64,000 nt of DNA from Synechococcus sp. MU1643 (GTDB lineage Bacteria > Cyanobacteriota > Cyanobacteriia > PCC-6307 > Cyanobiaceae), in the NCBI RefSeq assembly GCF_020514095.1, contig NZ_VTKY01000001.1, forward strand, positions 558,001 through 622,000. Reading direction: 5' to 3'. A model generated the notes under the pieces. It was not told where the DNA came from. It saw only the letters and a program-made list of their open reading frames with translations, and made no database searches. The first letter of the stretch is position 1. The number at the start of each line of letters is the position of its first letter. Below, piece after piece: positions 1-10,573 of the stretch. The position numbers and the translations under genes were made by a program.

Positions 1-1436
<1,436 letters not shown>

Positions 1437-1493
1437 GCGGGCTGACCGTAAGTATTTGTGAAGAACGCCAAAGGCGCAGTGCGACAGGTTATC

Positions 1494-4025
1494 TCAACGT
1501 GAGAATCGACTGGTGCGCTCAGGACCAGTTCTGCGCAGGCTGCCGCGGGTGACGCCGAGCTGGTGGTGAATCTGCTCCTGGGACCAAACGTCCTGGGTGG
1601 CCATCCGACCCGCCAAAGCCTCGGCATAAAGGCTGACGCGCCGACGCGTCGCAACGGCATCTTCATCGAGAAGTTCAAGCCGAATCCTGCGCACGCCCGC
1701 CTGCAGCAGCGACGGAAGCGCCTCAACGCCTGATTGCGCCGTCCCATTAAAGAGGGTGTTGCGACAGCCCAGATCAGCGCGCAGGGGATGTTCAACCCCG
1801 CTGCGATCCCGAAGAATGACGTTGTGCTTCTCACAGGGACGACCGCAATCCGTGTGGTCCTTGCCGTCCGAGAGGAACGCACAGAACAGGCAATGCTCCA
1901 TGTGAAACAACGGCATGTGCTGATGCAGGGTGATCTCGAGCAGCGCTGGATCAACGGCGGCGGCCAGATCCAGAAGTTGCTGAAGGTTCAGGTCGTAACT
2001 GGCCGTCAGTCGCTGCAGCTTCCAGTGGTCGCGATACCAGTGGAAACTCAGGGGGTTGGCGGTGTTGAGGGAAAAGTCGCCGATGCAGGGGGCCAGCGGC
2101 GTCAACACCTCCAGCTGATCGGCATTCCGCACCAGGAAGCCATCGGGGCGGGCGCGAATCAGAGGCTCAAGACTCCAGCGTTCATCGGGTCGTGTGATCC
2201 GTGCCCCGGCCAACCAAACACCTTCCGGCCAGCAGCCTCGACCAATCGCCACCGCTTCCCGCAGCTCCCGGGGCTGCTCGAGGTCCGCCACCACCGAGCG
2301 AATCGGCAGGCCCGTGTCGGAGAGATCCACCAAGGCCTGCAACTGATCCAGGCTGCGCACAAGCACCACCAAGCCTGGCTTGGTCTCGCTGAGGCAAGCC
2401 TCCGCTATAGGGCACATCTGGGCGATTAGCTCTGTTGGATCTGCCGTTTTGGTGGCTGAAGGGACAGGGCCTGAATCGGTGCTGTCATCCAGCGAGGCCT
2501 CCAACCGCTCCAGCAGGATCCTGCGCATGCGGTTGAGTTCCGCCACGGGCAGAAAAAGATCACCCTCCAGCTGGACCTCCAGATGCTGAAGCGACCAGCC
2601 GGTTCCCCCCAGGCGCCCCAATTGCTCCTCAAGCCGTTCCCGATCCAGCGGGCGGTGCGAAGCGTTCTGCAGTGGCATGGTGCTGTTGACCTGCAGATCA
2701 ACCCCCTGGGGTGCCAGCAAGTGCAGCGCGAGCGGTGCATCCAGCCGACCGGACACCCGTAGCGCTAGATCCCGAGAACGCGCCTCCACTCTGCGGCGGG
2801 CAGCACGCTGCCAACGGGACTGCCAATCAGGGTCACTGGTGAGCCAGACCGAAGCGCCAGGTCTCAAGCCAGAGCCATCCACACGTTCGGGCCCAAGACG
2901 CAGCTTCCAGCGTTCGTCGCCCATCCGCTCGCACACCATGATCCGACCACCGATCTCTCGAGGCGGCTGCAGGGGGTCAGACGACATCTGTTCCAGCACA
3001 AGCCCCTGACCGGCTTGCAGCTGTTCCCGGCTGCGGAGATGCAACCAACCACCCCGTTCCACCCGGAGCAACTGCCCCAGCAGCGGGCCCCGCTTCTTGC
3101 TCCAGCGGCCATGCACCAGACGGCGATGGTTCACCCCTTCCAGCCAACCGGTGGACAGACCTCGGGAAAATGCCAACTCAAGCTGGCGTTGCACCTGCGG
3201 CGCCGAAGCAGGGGTCTGATCCAGTCGCCGCCGATAGGCGTCGGTAACGGCTGCCACGTAAGCAGCGTCCTTCAGGCGCCCTTCGATCTTGAGGCTGGCC
3301 ACGCCGATGCGCTGCAATTCTGGCAGCAGCTCCCAGGCCGACAGATCCTGGGGCGAGAGGAGGTAGCGCTGGTCTTCAAGGGAGTGGGGTTGACCATCCA
3401 CCACCATTTCGTAGGGCAGGCGACAGGCCTGGGCACATTCACCTCGATTGGCACTGCGCTGCCCAAGGGATTCACTGGTCAGGCATTGACCGGAATAGGC
3501 CACGCATAGGGCGCCGTGCACGAACACCTCCAATGGCATCGCAAGGTGCCGCTGGACCAGTTGTGTCTGCAGGCGCTCAAAATCACGCAGGGCAAGCTCT
3601 CTGGCCAGCACCACCCGCTGACAACCGAGCGCAGCCGCCTGGGCAATCCCCGCTGCACTGGTGATCGACATCTGGGTTGAGCCGTGCAAACAGAGGCTGG
3701 GCACCAACCGCTGGGCCAAGCGACAGAGCCCCACGTCCTGGACAATCACCGCATCCACCCCCGCCCGGTTTGCAGCGATCAGCAACTGAGCCGCCGCCTG
3801 CAATTCATCGCTGAACACCAACACGTTGAAGGTGAGGAAGCCCTTCACCCCCCGCTGATGCAGCCACTGCATCACCTCAGGCAGGTCATCCAGTCGGAAA
3901 TTCTCAGCCCGCTGACGAGCGTTGAAGGCATCAACACCGAAATACACCGCATCGGCACCGGAGGCGGCGGCCGCCTTCATCGCAGCCCAGTCGCCGGCGG
4001 GAGATAGCAGTTCGGGGACATTCAA
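1494..4025 (-). CDS. U32 family peptidase / RlhA-like RNA-hydroxylation protein
   Basis: 843 residues. The N-terminal third is a U32 peptidase TIM-barrel (LSPAGDWAAMKAAAASGADA at the start), with the family signature EVFVHGALCVAYSGQC. Four cysteines at about residues 174, 181, 197 and 201 match the Fe-S ligands known in the U32 proteins RlhA and TrhP, which hydroxylate 23S rRNA or tRNA bases; so the name peptidase may be misleading. The middle resembles the DUF3656 region of RlhA, and a late Cys-rich patch (HCLFCAFLSDGKDHTDCGRPC) follows. It is longer than E. coli RlhA by nearly 200 residues. The start overlaps the end of the VanY gene by four bases (ATGA), suggesting co-translation. The substrate is unknown. 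Confidence 0.88.
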   Translation of the reverse strand: MNVPELLSPAGDWAAMKAAAASGADAVYFGVDAFNARQRAENFRLDDLPEVMQWLHQRGVKGFLTFNVLVFSDELQAAAQLLIAANRAGVDAVIVQDVGLCRLAQRLVPSLCLHGSTQMSITSAAGIAQAAALGCQRVVLARELALRDFERLQTQLVQRHLAMPLEVFVHGALCVAYSGQCLTSESLGQRSANRGECAQACRLPYEMVVDGQPHSLEDQRYLLSPQDLSAWELLPELQRIGVASLKIEGRLKDAAYVAAVTDAYRRRLDQTPASAPQVQRQLELAFSRGLSTGWLEGVNHRRLVHGRWSKKRGPLLGQLLRVERGGWLHLRSREQLQAGQGLVLEQMSSDPLQPPREIGGRIMVCERMGDERWKLRLGPERVDGSGLRPGASVWLTSDPDWQSRWQRAARRRVEARSRDLALRVSGRLDAPLALHLLAPQGVDLQVNSTMPLQNASHRPLDRERLEEQLGRLGGTGWSLQHLEVQLEGDLFLPVAELNRMRRILLERLEASLDDSTDSGPVPSATKTADPTELIAQMCPIAEACLSETKPGLVVLVRSLDQLQALVDLSDTGLPIRSVVADLEQPRELREAVAIGRGCWPEGVWLAGARITRPDERWSLEPLIRARPDGFLVRNADQLEVLTPLAPCIGDFSLNTANPLSFHWYRDHWKLQRLTASYDLNLQQLLDLAAAVDPALLEITLHQHMPLFHMEHCLFCAFLSDGKDHTDCGRPCEKHNVILRDRSGVEHPLRADLGCRNTLFNGTAQSGVEALPSLLQAGVRRIRLELLDEDAVATRRRVSLYAEALAGRMATQDVWSQEQIHHQLGVTRGSLRRTGPERTSRFSR

Positions 4026-4774
4026 GGATCACGCCTGGAGAACCGACTGGCCGGCTCAAACAAACGCAGTGCATCCGCATTGCCCTGGTAGCGCCAATGC
4101 CAGGGTTCGTACATCACGCCCTGTTTGTTGCCCTCAGGAAAAGACAACACGAAGTGATATCGGGCCGCGTGATCCTGCAGCCAGCGAAATGCTTCGGTGT
4201 CTTGAAAGCTCTGGGAGAGGTTGGTCTCAGGGAAACGGCCATCGCCTAGATCAACGGCATAACCAGTGCTGTGCTCGGAGTACCCCGGTGGAGCCGACAC
4301 CTGGGCACGCTGTTCAGCGGTCTGGTTCCGTTCGGAAGCCACGTCAAAAAAGATGGATTCCTGAAGGGCTAGAGAACGGAACCCACTGAGCAGACGTAGA
4401 TCGACCCCGTCAGCTGAAGCGGACCTCATCATCGTGTCGAGGGCGTCTGCTGCCTCCACATTCAGCTCAATCCCCGGTTCAAAAACAATGAGTTGATCGG
4501 CCTCCGCTTCGCTATAGGGAAAGTGGCCAAGAAGACGGCCATCAGCGTCGGGACGTTCCCGAAAACCTGAAATCACGAGGCTTTGCGTGGGCTGACGACG
4601 GGAGAGGAAGGTGGGAAGCAGCATCACCGCAGCCAGACTTCCAGCGCAGACGAGAACCAACCCGAACAACAAACCAGCAGCGGAATTTCCTTTGCGTTGA
4701 CGAGGCTGTCGTGTTCGACGGGCGACCGGAATATCCTCCCGCTCAGTGCGTCGCGCAGAGGAGGCCCGAACCAA
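4022..4774 (-). CDS. VanY-type D-alanyl-D-alanine carboxypeptidase
   Basis: Zinc peptidase that trims the terminal D-Ala from peptidoglycan stem peptides (M15B family). An Arg-rich N-terminus precedes one membrane segment (AAGLLFGLVLVCAGSLAAVM), so the catalytic domain should sit outside the membrane. Motifs visible: LLSGFRSLALQ, the zinc motif SEHSTGYAVDLGDG, and the C-terminal EPWHWRY with the catalytic Glu and second zinc His. The open frame runs upstream to 5287 but that part lies inside chlP; the start I use is a TTG at 4774 (reading LVRASSARR), chosen because it falls in the gap before chlP. No clear ribosome site was seen, so the start may differ. It overlaps the U32 gene by four bases. 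Confidence 0.85.
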   Translation of the reverse strand: MVRASSARRTEREDIPVARRTRQPRQRKGNSAAGLLFGLVLVCAGSLAAVMLLPTFLSRRQPTQSLVISGFRERPDADGRLLGHFPYSEAEADQLIVFEPGIELNVEAADALDTMMRSASADGVDLRLLSGFRSLALQESIFFDVASERNQTAEQRAQVSAPPGYSEHSTGYAVDLGDGRFPETNLSQSFQDTEAFRWLQDHAARYHFVLSFPEGNKQGVMYEPWHWRYQGNADALRLFEPASRFSRRDP

Positions 4775-4882
4775 AGCGCTAATGCGTGTTGTTTCGATCG
4801 TAAAGGTAGTGGCCAGTTCGACCCACAATGGTTGTTGTGACAGTGATAGCTTCAAAAAACAATCCAGCGGAGACGGGCTGAG

Positions 4883-6265
4883 ATGTTGCGAGTTGCGGTG
4901 ATCGGTGGCGGCCCCAGTGGCTCCTGTGCTGCCGAAATTCTGGCCAAGGCAGGAATTGAGACTTGGCTGTTCGAGCGCAAACTCGACAATGCCAAACCCT
5001 GTGGTGGTGCCATTCCTCTTTGCATGGTCGAAGAGTTCGACCTTCCTGATGAAATCATTGACCGCAAGGTCCGCAACATGAAGATGATTTCGCCTTCCAA
5101 CAGGGAGGTGGACATCAAGCTTGATCCCCTCGGCTACGACGAAAACGCCTACATCGGCATGTGCCGTCGTGAGGTGTTTGATGCCTTCCTGCGCAACAGG
5201 GCAGCCGATCTGGGCACAACCCTGATCAACGGCCTGGTGCAGAAAATCGACACAGGAACAGATCGTCAGGGGCCATACACCATCCATTACGCCGACTACA
5301 GCGGTGGTGGCCCCACCGGCGAGCCGAAGACCCTGGCCGTTGATCTGATCATTGGTGCCGATGGCGCCAATTCAAGGGTGGCGAAAGCGATGGACGCCGG
5401 TGATTACAACGTGGCCATCGCCTTCCAGGAACGGATCAAGCTTCCTGCTGAAGAAATGACCTATTACGAAGATCTTGCTGAGATGTACGTCGGAACGGAC
5501 GTCTCCCCTGACTTCTATGCCTGGGTGTTCCCCAAATACGACCACGTGGCCGTGGGAACCGGAACCATGCAGCAGAACCAAAGCCTGATCAAGGGTCTGC
5601 AGAAGGGCATCCGCGAGCGGGCCAACAAGCGTCTGTTCCAGGGTGAAGTGATCAAGGTGGAAGCGCATCCGATTCCTGAGCACCCCCGTCCGCGCCGGGT
5701 TGTGGGTCGCATGGCACTTGTGGGAGATGCAGCTGGCTACGTCACCAAGAGCTCCGGTGAAGGCATTTATTTCGCTGCCAAAAGCGGCCGGATGTGTGCA
5801 GAAGCGATCGTTGAAATCTCCAACAACGGTGCTTCCATCCCCACCGAAAAACAAATCAAGTCGACCTACCTCAAGCGCTGGGACCGTAAATACGGCGCCA
5901 CCTATGTGGTGCTCGACATTCTTCAGCGAATCTTCTACCGCAACGACGCTGCCCGGGAAGCCTTCGTGGAGATGTGCGATGACAAGGACGTGCAGAAGCT
6001 GACCTTCGACAGCTACCTGTACAAGCGGGTGGTGTTGATGAACCCCTGGCAGCAGATCAAGCTCACCCTCCGCACCCTGGGCAGCCTGATCAGAGGAGAG
6101 GCCCTGGCTCCATCCGACTACAACCCTGTTCCTTCGGCTGTTGGTCGTTCAGACGGCGATTTCCTTGCAGAGGAAGCAGCTCAGCAGATCAAGGCTCAGG
6201 CCGGAGAATCCAAGGGGTCCAACTCCAAGGGGTCCGAGTCGAAGGAAAAGGCCGGCGTCTCCTGA
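4883..6265 (+). CDS. chlP: Geranylgeranyl reductase
   Basis: Reduces the geranylgeranyl chain to phytyl, using NADPH, for chlorophyll a and tocopherol/phylloquinone tails; acts at the thylakoid. 460 residues, starting at ATG with the FAD-binding loop VIGGGPSGSCAAEIL at residues 6-20, then KPCGGAIPLCMVEEFDLP and the second nucleotide-side motif RMALVGDAAGYVTKSSGEGI, all typical of ChlP. The end carries a hydrophilic tail with a repeated SKGSNSKGSESK pattern, which looks disordered and is likely variable. It is divergent from the VanY gene; about 108 bases separate the chosen starts and should hold both promoters. The stop codon lies inside a hairpin. Confidence 0.95.
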   Translation: MLRVAVIGGGPSGSCAAEILAKAGIETWLFERKLDNAKPCGGAIPLCMVEEFDLPDEIIDRKVRNMKMISPSNREVDIKLDPLGYDENAYIGMCRREVFDAFLRNRAADLGTTLINGLVQKIDTGTDRQGPYTIHYADYSGGGPTGEPKTLAVDLIIGADGANSRVAKAMDAGDYNVAIAFQERIKLPAEEMTYYEDLAEMYVGTDVSPDFYAWVFPKYDHVAVGTGTMQQNQSLIKGLQKGIRERANKRLFQGEVIKVEAHPIPEHPRPRRVVGRMALVGDAAGYVTKSSGEGIYFAAKSGRMCAEAIVEISNNGASIPTEKQIKSTYLKRWDRKYGATYVVLDILQRIFYRNDAAREAFVEMCDDKDVQKLTFDSYLYKRVVLMNPWQQIKLTLRTLGSLIRGEALAPSDYNPVPSAVGRSDGDFLAEEAAQQIKAQAGESKGSNSKGSESKEKAGVS

Positions 6266-6276
6266 GGGAGGCCGGC
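6251..6276 (+). terminator. Hairpin across the chlP stop codon
   Basis: GCCGGC (6251-6256) pairs with GCCGGC (6271-6276) and CTCC (6259-6262) with GGAG (6267-6270), with a two-base bulge and a four-base loop. The chlP TGA (6263-6265) is in the loop. There is no U-run after it, so it may stabilise the mRNA end or act as a weak terminator. Confidence 0.45.
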
Positions 6277-6300
6277 CCAAAACATCGCTGAAGCTGCTGG

Positions 6301-6489
6301 TTAGTTGTGAGGCTCAATCGCCTTGCCAGCGGCATCCTTGATTTGCACAATCCCTCGCTCAACGTTCTTGGCGGGGGATTTTTCTTTCTTTCTCGTCGAC
6401 CAGAAGTTGATGGCGTTGACAGCGGCGGCAGCAAGGATCACCGCCGCAATCACGGTTCCCAGACCATTGCAACCTTGGCGGATCGCCAC
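6301..6489 (-). CDS. Small single-pass membrane protein, unknown
   Basis: 62 residues from a GTG start. Residues about 8-28 (NGLGTVIAAVILAAAAVNAI) form one membrane segment; the rest is a basic, soluble tail (STRKKEKSPAKNVERG). It fills the roughly 310-base gap between the convergent ends of chlP and glyS. No strong ribosome site is visible before the GTG. The pattern of a clean hydrophobic stretch followed by positive charge supports a real membrane peptide, but I do not recognise it and cannot exclude a chance frame. Confidence 0.45.
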   Translation of the reverse strand: MAIRQGCNGLGTVIAAVILAAAAVNAINFWSTRKKEKSPAKNVERGIVQIKDAAGKAIEPHN

Positions 6490-6576
6490 AGGCTGCTGGG
6501 TGTTTTTTATCTCTTAATCAGCCATTCCTGCTGAATGGACTGGCCACCGCTTAGCCGCAGAGGCCAGCGCTGCCAT

Positions 6577-8742
6577 TTATTTGGATTGAATCGATTCAAA
6601 TTCAGCCAACACCGAGGCCTGATTGCGCAGGACGGCCAACAGGTTGAGGCGATTGAGCCTCAGCGCGGAATCGTCGACCATCACCATCACGCTGGTGTCA
6701 CCATCAAAGAAGGCCTGAAGAGCCGGAGTTGCCGCGACAAGCGCATCGGCGAGGGATTGATACGACCGCTGCTGAGCCAATGGCTGCAGCTGCTCCAGAG
6801 CTGCGAACAGATCCTTCTCACTGGCTGACTCGAATCGATCAGGCTGAACCACATCACCGGCCACAAGCTGATCCCGTGCCAGATCACCTTTTTCAGCAAG
6901 CTTGGCTGCCCGTTGCACCACCGCCTGGACGGCATCCAGCTGACCGCTGTCTCGAAGGTCACGCAACAGCTGAATCCGTTGTTTCACATCCAGGGGATCA
7001 CTGAGCAGACGCTGGCTGGAGACGGCATCACCAGCAACAGCCTGCACCAGATCGGGAGCAAAGCCGTCGTCCTCCAGTTGAGACACGATCCGCTGCCGCA
7101 TCAGCTGACAGAGGTCGTTGTGCAAGTGGGTGGAATCCACCTCAAAGGCAGGGAAAAGAGAAGCCCACTCCGCCACGGCGTTGTTGAGGAACGCCATGAG
7201 GTCAAGGCGCCAAGCCATGCCCCAGAGAATCTGCACAACACCATTGCCGGCCCGACGCAGGGCATAGGGGTCGGAGGATCCTGTCGGCCGCTCTCCCTTG
7301 GCAAAGATGCTGAGCAGCAGCTCAAGCCGTTCCGCCAAGGCCACAGCTGCTCCCGCGAGGGTTGCTGGCAGGGCATCACCGGCTCCCCGGGGCAGGTAGT
7401 GCTCCACCACAGCGAGAGCGACATCACGGGGTTCTCCCTCCTCCAGGAGGTATTTGCCCCCCATCAGGCCCTGAAGTTCAGGGAACTCGCCCACCATCTG
7501 GCTGACCAAGTCGTTCTTGCAGAAATGAGCGGCACGCTGGGCCGCATACGCCACGCTCTGATCAAGATCGAGTTGCTTCAACAGCAGCCCCGTGAGCCGC
7601 TCGATCCGCTTGGAGCGGTCGAGAAGACTGCCCAGCCCATCAGCGAAGGTGACGCGATCAAGGGCTTCACGCCGAGATGCGCTGGACTGACGTCGGTCAA
7701 CGTCCAGGAAAAATTCGGCATCCGCCAGGCGCGCGCCAAGCACACGTTCGTTGCCACGAACGATCAAGGAAGACGCCGGGGCCAGGCCATTGCCCACCAA
7801 CAGGAACTGGGGCCGAAGCACAGCCTCAGCAGTGAGTCGGAGCGGGTCAGCCTCCAAGCCAGGCACCTGCAGTGGCACATAACGCTGGTGAGCCTGCATC
7901 ACCGTGCTGATCACCTCCGGAGGAAGCTGCAGGAACCGTTCAGTAATGGTCCCCTCGAGAATCCTGGGATCTTCAACCAGGTCCACCAGTTCCTCGAACA
8001 GAGACTCCGAACAGTCGGGTGTTCCATTGGCAGCCTGAGCCGACTGATCAAGGCTGGTGCGAATCCGTTTGGCGCGCTCCGCACGATCGACAACAACGCC
8101 GGCGGCGGCGAGGGTTTCACCAAACACCTCCGCTGATGCGATGGACAGTGACTCGTCACCATGGAGACGGTGGGCACGGCTCAAACGATCGCTGCGGACC
8201 TCGGGGTCAGCGCCATCGAGCACCACAGGTATCACCTCTGCCCCCTTGAGCGCTAACAGCCAGCGGATGGGGCGGCTGAAGCGCTGGGCGCCGGTGCCCC
8301 AGCGCATGAACCGCCGACCCTGGAGAGCATCAATCCATTGGGGAATCAGCCCCTGGAGCAGTTCAACACTGGCTTGACCGGGGGTGAGCACGGTTGCGAA
8401 GACACAAGGGCCCTTCGGAGTGTCACGCTGCTCAAGGGCTGAAGGATCAACACCGCAGCGCTTGGCGAAACCGATGGCCGCAGGCCCTGGGATGCCGTCC
8501 TTGAAGGCCTGAGCCACAGCAGGCCCCTTGCACTCTTCCTGAAGATCTGGCTGGCGCTCCTCCAGCTCAGCGACGGAGACCACCAGACGCCGTGGGGTGC
8601 CGAACACAGACACAGCTCCATGGCCCAGCCTTGCCTCACGCAGATCACGACTGACTCGCTGCTGCAGCTGGTCAAGCGCTTGCTTGACGAAATCTGCAGG
8701 AAGCTCCTCGGTGCCGATTTCCAGAACAAAGGTTGCCGTCAC
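6577..8742 (-). CDS. glyS: Glycine--tRNA ligase beta subunit
   Basis: Beta chain of the alpha2-beta2 bacterial glycyl-tRNA synthetase; it supplies tRNA recognition for charging tRNA-Gly. 721 residues, near the usual length. The N-terminus TATFVLEIGTEELPADFVKQ is the family hallmark, followed by FGTPRRLVV and FMRWG, and later the HD-like FCKNDLVSQMVGEFPELQGLMG segment. The C-terminal helical anticodon-binding region is complete. Start is a GTG at 8742, divergent from sir. The alpha subunit gene (glyQ) is not in this window, so the two chains are unlinked here. A long open frame on the opposite strand (6913-8136) is a shadow of this gene. Confidence 0.95.
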   Translation of the reverse strand: MTATFVLEIGTEELPADFVKQALDQLQQRVSRDLREARLGHGAVSVFGTPRRLVVSVAELEERQPDLQEECKGPAVAQAFKDGIPGPAAIGFAKRCGVDPSALEQRDTPKGPCVFATVLTPGQASVELLQGLIPQWIDALQGRRFMRWGTGAQRFSRPIRWLLALKGAEVIPVVLDGADPEVRSDRLSRAHRLHGDESLSIASAEVFGETLAAAGVVVDRAERAKRIRTSLDQSAQAANGTPDCSESLFEELVDLVEDPRILEGTITERFLQLPPEVISTVMQAHQRYVPLQVPGLEADPLRLTAEAVLRPQFLLVGNGLAPASSLIVRGNERVLGARLADAEFFLDVDRRQSSASRREALDRVTFADGLGSLLDRSKRIERLTGLLLKQLDLDQSVAYAAQRAAHFCKNDLVSQMVGEFPELQGLMGGKYLLEEGEPRDVALAVVEHYLPRGAGDALPATLAGAAVALAERLELLLSIFAKGERPTGSSDPYALRRAGNGVVQILWGMAWRLDLMAFLNNAVAEWASLFPAFEVDSTHLHNDLCQLMRQRIVSQLEDDGFAPDLVQAVAGDAVSSQRLLSDPLDVKQRIQLLRDLRDSGQLDAVQAVVQRAAKLAEKGDLARDQLVAGDVVQPDRFESASEKDLFAALEQLQPLAQQRSYQSLADALVAATPALQAFFDGDTSVMVMVDDSALRLNRLNLLAVLRNQASVLAEFESIQSK

Positions 8743-8836
8743 GCCAAGGTCAGAGCCGAAGGCGACTGTATTGGAAGCCGTTTCGCTACGTTCAAAACAA
8801 GAAAACCTTTTCGGGTTGGGGGAAGGCTCCTTGGCA

Positions 8837-10573
8837 GTGGCGGAATCAAGAACTCAATCGCTGTCCAAGGCGGAGCAGCGCAAGCTGGACAGCGACTATC
8901 TGCGCGAACCGTTGTTGAGCGAACTCAGCAACGACGACGTTCGCTTCACGGAAGATGCCGTTCAACTGCTGAAGTTTCACGGCAGCTACCAACAGCACCA
9001 CCGCGAACTGCGCAAAACAGACAAGGTCCGCAGTTGGCAAATGATGCTGCGGCTGCGCAGTCCGGGAGGACGCATCCCGGCCAGGCTGTTCCTCGCCCTC
9101 GATGACCTGTCCAACCGCCTTGGGGATGGAACCCTGCGAGCCACCACCCGTCAGGCCTTCCAGATGCACGGCATCGCCAAGGCCGATTTGAAAGAGGTGA
9201 TCGGCACCATCGTTCGTAACATGGGCTCGACCCTTGCGGCCTGCGGGGATATCAACCGCAACGTGATGGCACCCCCAGCTCCTTTTGAGAAAGGCGGCTA
9301 TCCCGTGGCACGGCGCCTCGCCGATGAAATTGCCGATCTGCTCAGTCCCGAGGCGGCCGAGGGGGCCTATCTCGACCTCTGGGTGGATGGTGACTTGAGT
9401 TATCGCTTCAAGCCCAGCCGAGCCGTTCAGAAGACCAGAAAGCGCCAGAGCGAAGGCGGCATTTTTTCCGGCAGCACTGAGGAACCTTTATACGGGGATA
9501 CCTACCTGCCCCGGAAGTTCAAGGTGGCCGTCACCGTGCCAGGGGACAACTCTGTTGATCTGCTCACCCAGGACATCGGCCTGGTTGCCTTCACCGACCC
9601 CTCCGGCGAACTGCGGGGCTGCAACGTCTACGTGGGCGGTGGCATGGGTCGCACCCACAACAAGGAGGAGACCTTCGCTCGCACAGCGGATCCCTTGGGT
9701 TACGTCGATGCCGCCGACGTTCTGGATGTGGTTCAGGCGATCCTGGCGCTGCAACGGGACCATGGGGATCGGGAGGTGCGCAAGCACGCCCGCATGAAGT
9801 ACCTGCTGCATGACAAGGGCATCCAATGGTTCCGCGAAACCCTTTGTGCGACCTACTTCAAGGGACCCCTCAAGGGGCTGCGCAATGAGCCGAAGGCCAA
9901 GCTGTTGGACTACCTCGGCTGGCATCGGCAAAAGGCTGGGATGTGGTTTGTGGGATTGCCCCTGCTCTGCGGTCGCCTGAACGGAGACCTCAAGGCAGGG
10001 CTGAGGCAGCTGGTGGAGACCTATCAACTGGAGATTCGTCTCACCGCCAATCAAGACCTGCTGCTGTGCAACATCGGCACCTCCCAACGAGCCAGCATTC
10101 GAACCCAGCTGGAAGCCCTTGGGTTTGAGGTGCCTGAAGCCCCAGCCTCCCTGGCCAGACATGCCATCGCCTGCCCGGCTCTGCCCACTTGCGGGCTCGC
10201 CATCACCGAATCGGAGCGCATCCTCCCGGATGTACTGGATCGTCTCGATGCCCAGCTGCGGCGGCTCGAGATTGAGAAGTCTCTTCTGGTGCGCATGACC
10301 GGGTGCCCCAACGGCTGCGCTCGCCCTTACATGGCGGAGCTGGGATTGGTGGGCAACGGAGTCAACCAGTACCAGCTGTGGCTCGGCGGCACCCCCAACC
10401 TCCAGCGCCTTGCTCGCCCGTATATGGAGAAACTTCCCCTAGACGATCTGGAAAAAACCCTTGAGCCACTCCTCATCAGCTGGAAAGCTGCGGGTGGACG
10501 ACGCAGCTTCGGGGACCACATCGAAAAGCTGGGCGATCAGGAAGTGAGCGCGCTGTTGACGGCCTCGGCGTAG
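8837..10573 (+). CDS. sir: Ferredoxin--sulfite reductase
   Basis: Six-electron reduction of sulfite to sulfide with ferredoxin, for assimilatory sulfur metabolism. About 578 residues. The siroheme/4Fe-4S ligands are clear in the second half: CPALPTC and, about 100 bases later in the coding sequence, TGCPNGC (C-x5-C and C-x3-C). Other family blocks seen are TTRQAFQMHGI and the RPYMAELGLVG after the second Cys pair. The frame is open back to 8597, inside glyS; I chose GTG at 8837 because GGAAGG lies about ten bases upstream. A TTG at 8831 is an alternative. The last 37 bases overlap the convergent VanX-type gene. Confidence 0.93.
   Translation: MAESRTQSLSKAEQRKLDSDYLREPLLSELSNDDVRFTEDAVQLLKFHGSYQQHHRELRKTDKVRSWQMMLRLRSPGGRIPARLFLALDDLSNRLGDGTLRATTRQAFQMHGIAKADLKEVIGTIVRNMGSTLAACGDINRNVMAPPAPFEKGGYPVARRLADEIADLLSPEAAEGAYLDLWVDGDLSYRFKPSRAVQKTRKRQSEGGIFSGSTEEPLYGDTYLPRKFKVAVTVPGDNSVDLLTQDIGLVAFTDPSGELRGCNVYVGGGMGRTHNKEETFARTADPLGYVDAADVLDVVQAILALQRDHGDREVRKHARMKYLLHDKGIQWFRETLCATYFKGPLKGLRNEPKAKLLDYLGWHRQKAGMWFVGLPLLCGRLNGDLKAGLRQLVETYQLEIRLTANQDLLLCNIGTSQRASIRTQLEALGFEVPEAPASLARHAIACPALPTCGLAITESERILPDVLDRLDAQLRRLEIEKSLLVRMTGCPNGCARPYMAELGLVGNGVNQYQLWLGGTPNLQRLARPYMEKLPLDDLEKTLEPLLISWKAAGGRRSFGDHIEKLGDQEVSALLTASA

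Noticed and set aside
6913-8136. 407-codon rightward open frame
   Set aside because: Fully antisense to glyS; composition rich in His/Gln/Gly typical of shadow frames in GC-rich coding DNA.
9488-10162. 224-codon leftward open frame
   Set aside because: Antisense to sir, whose Cys clusters are intact.
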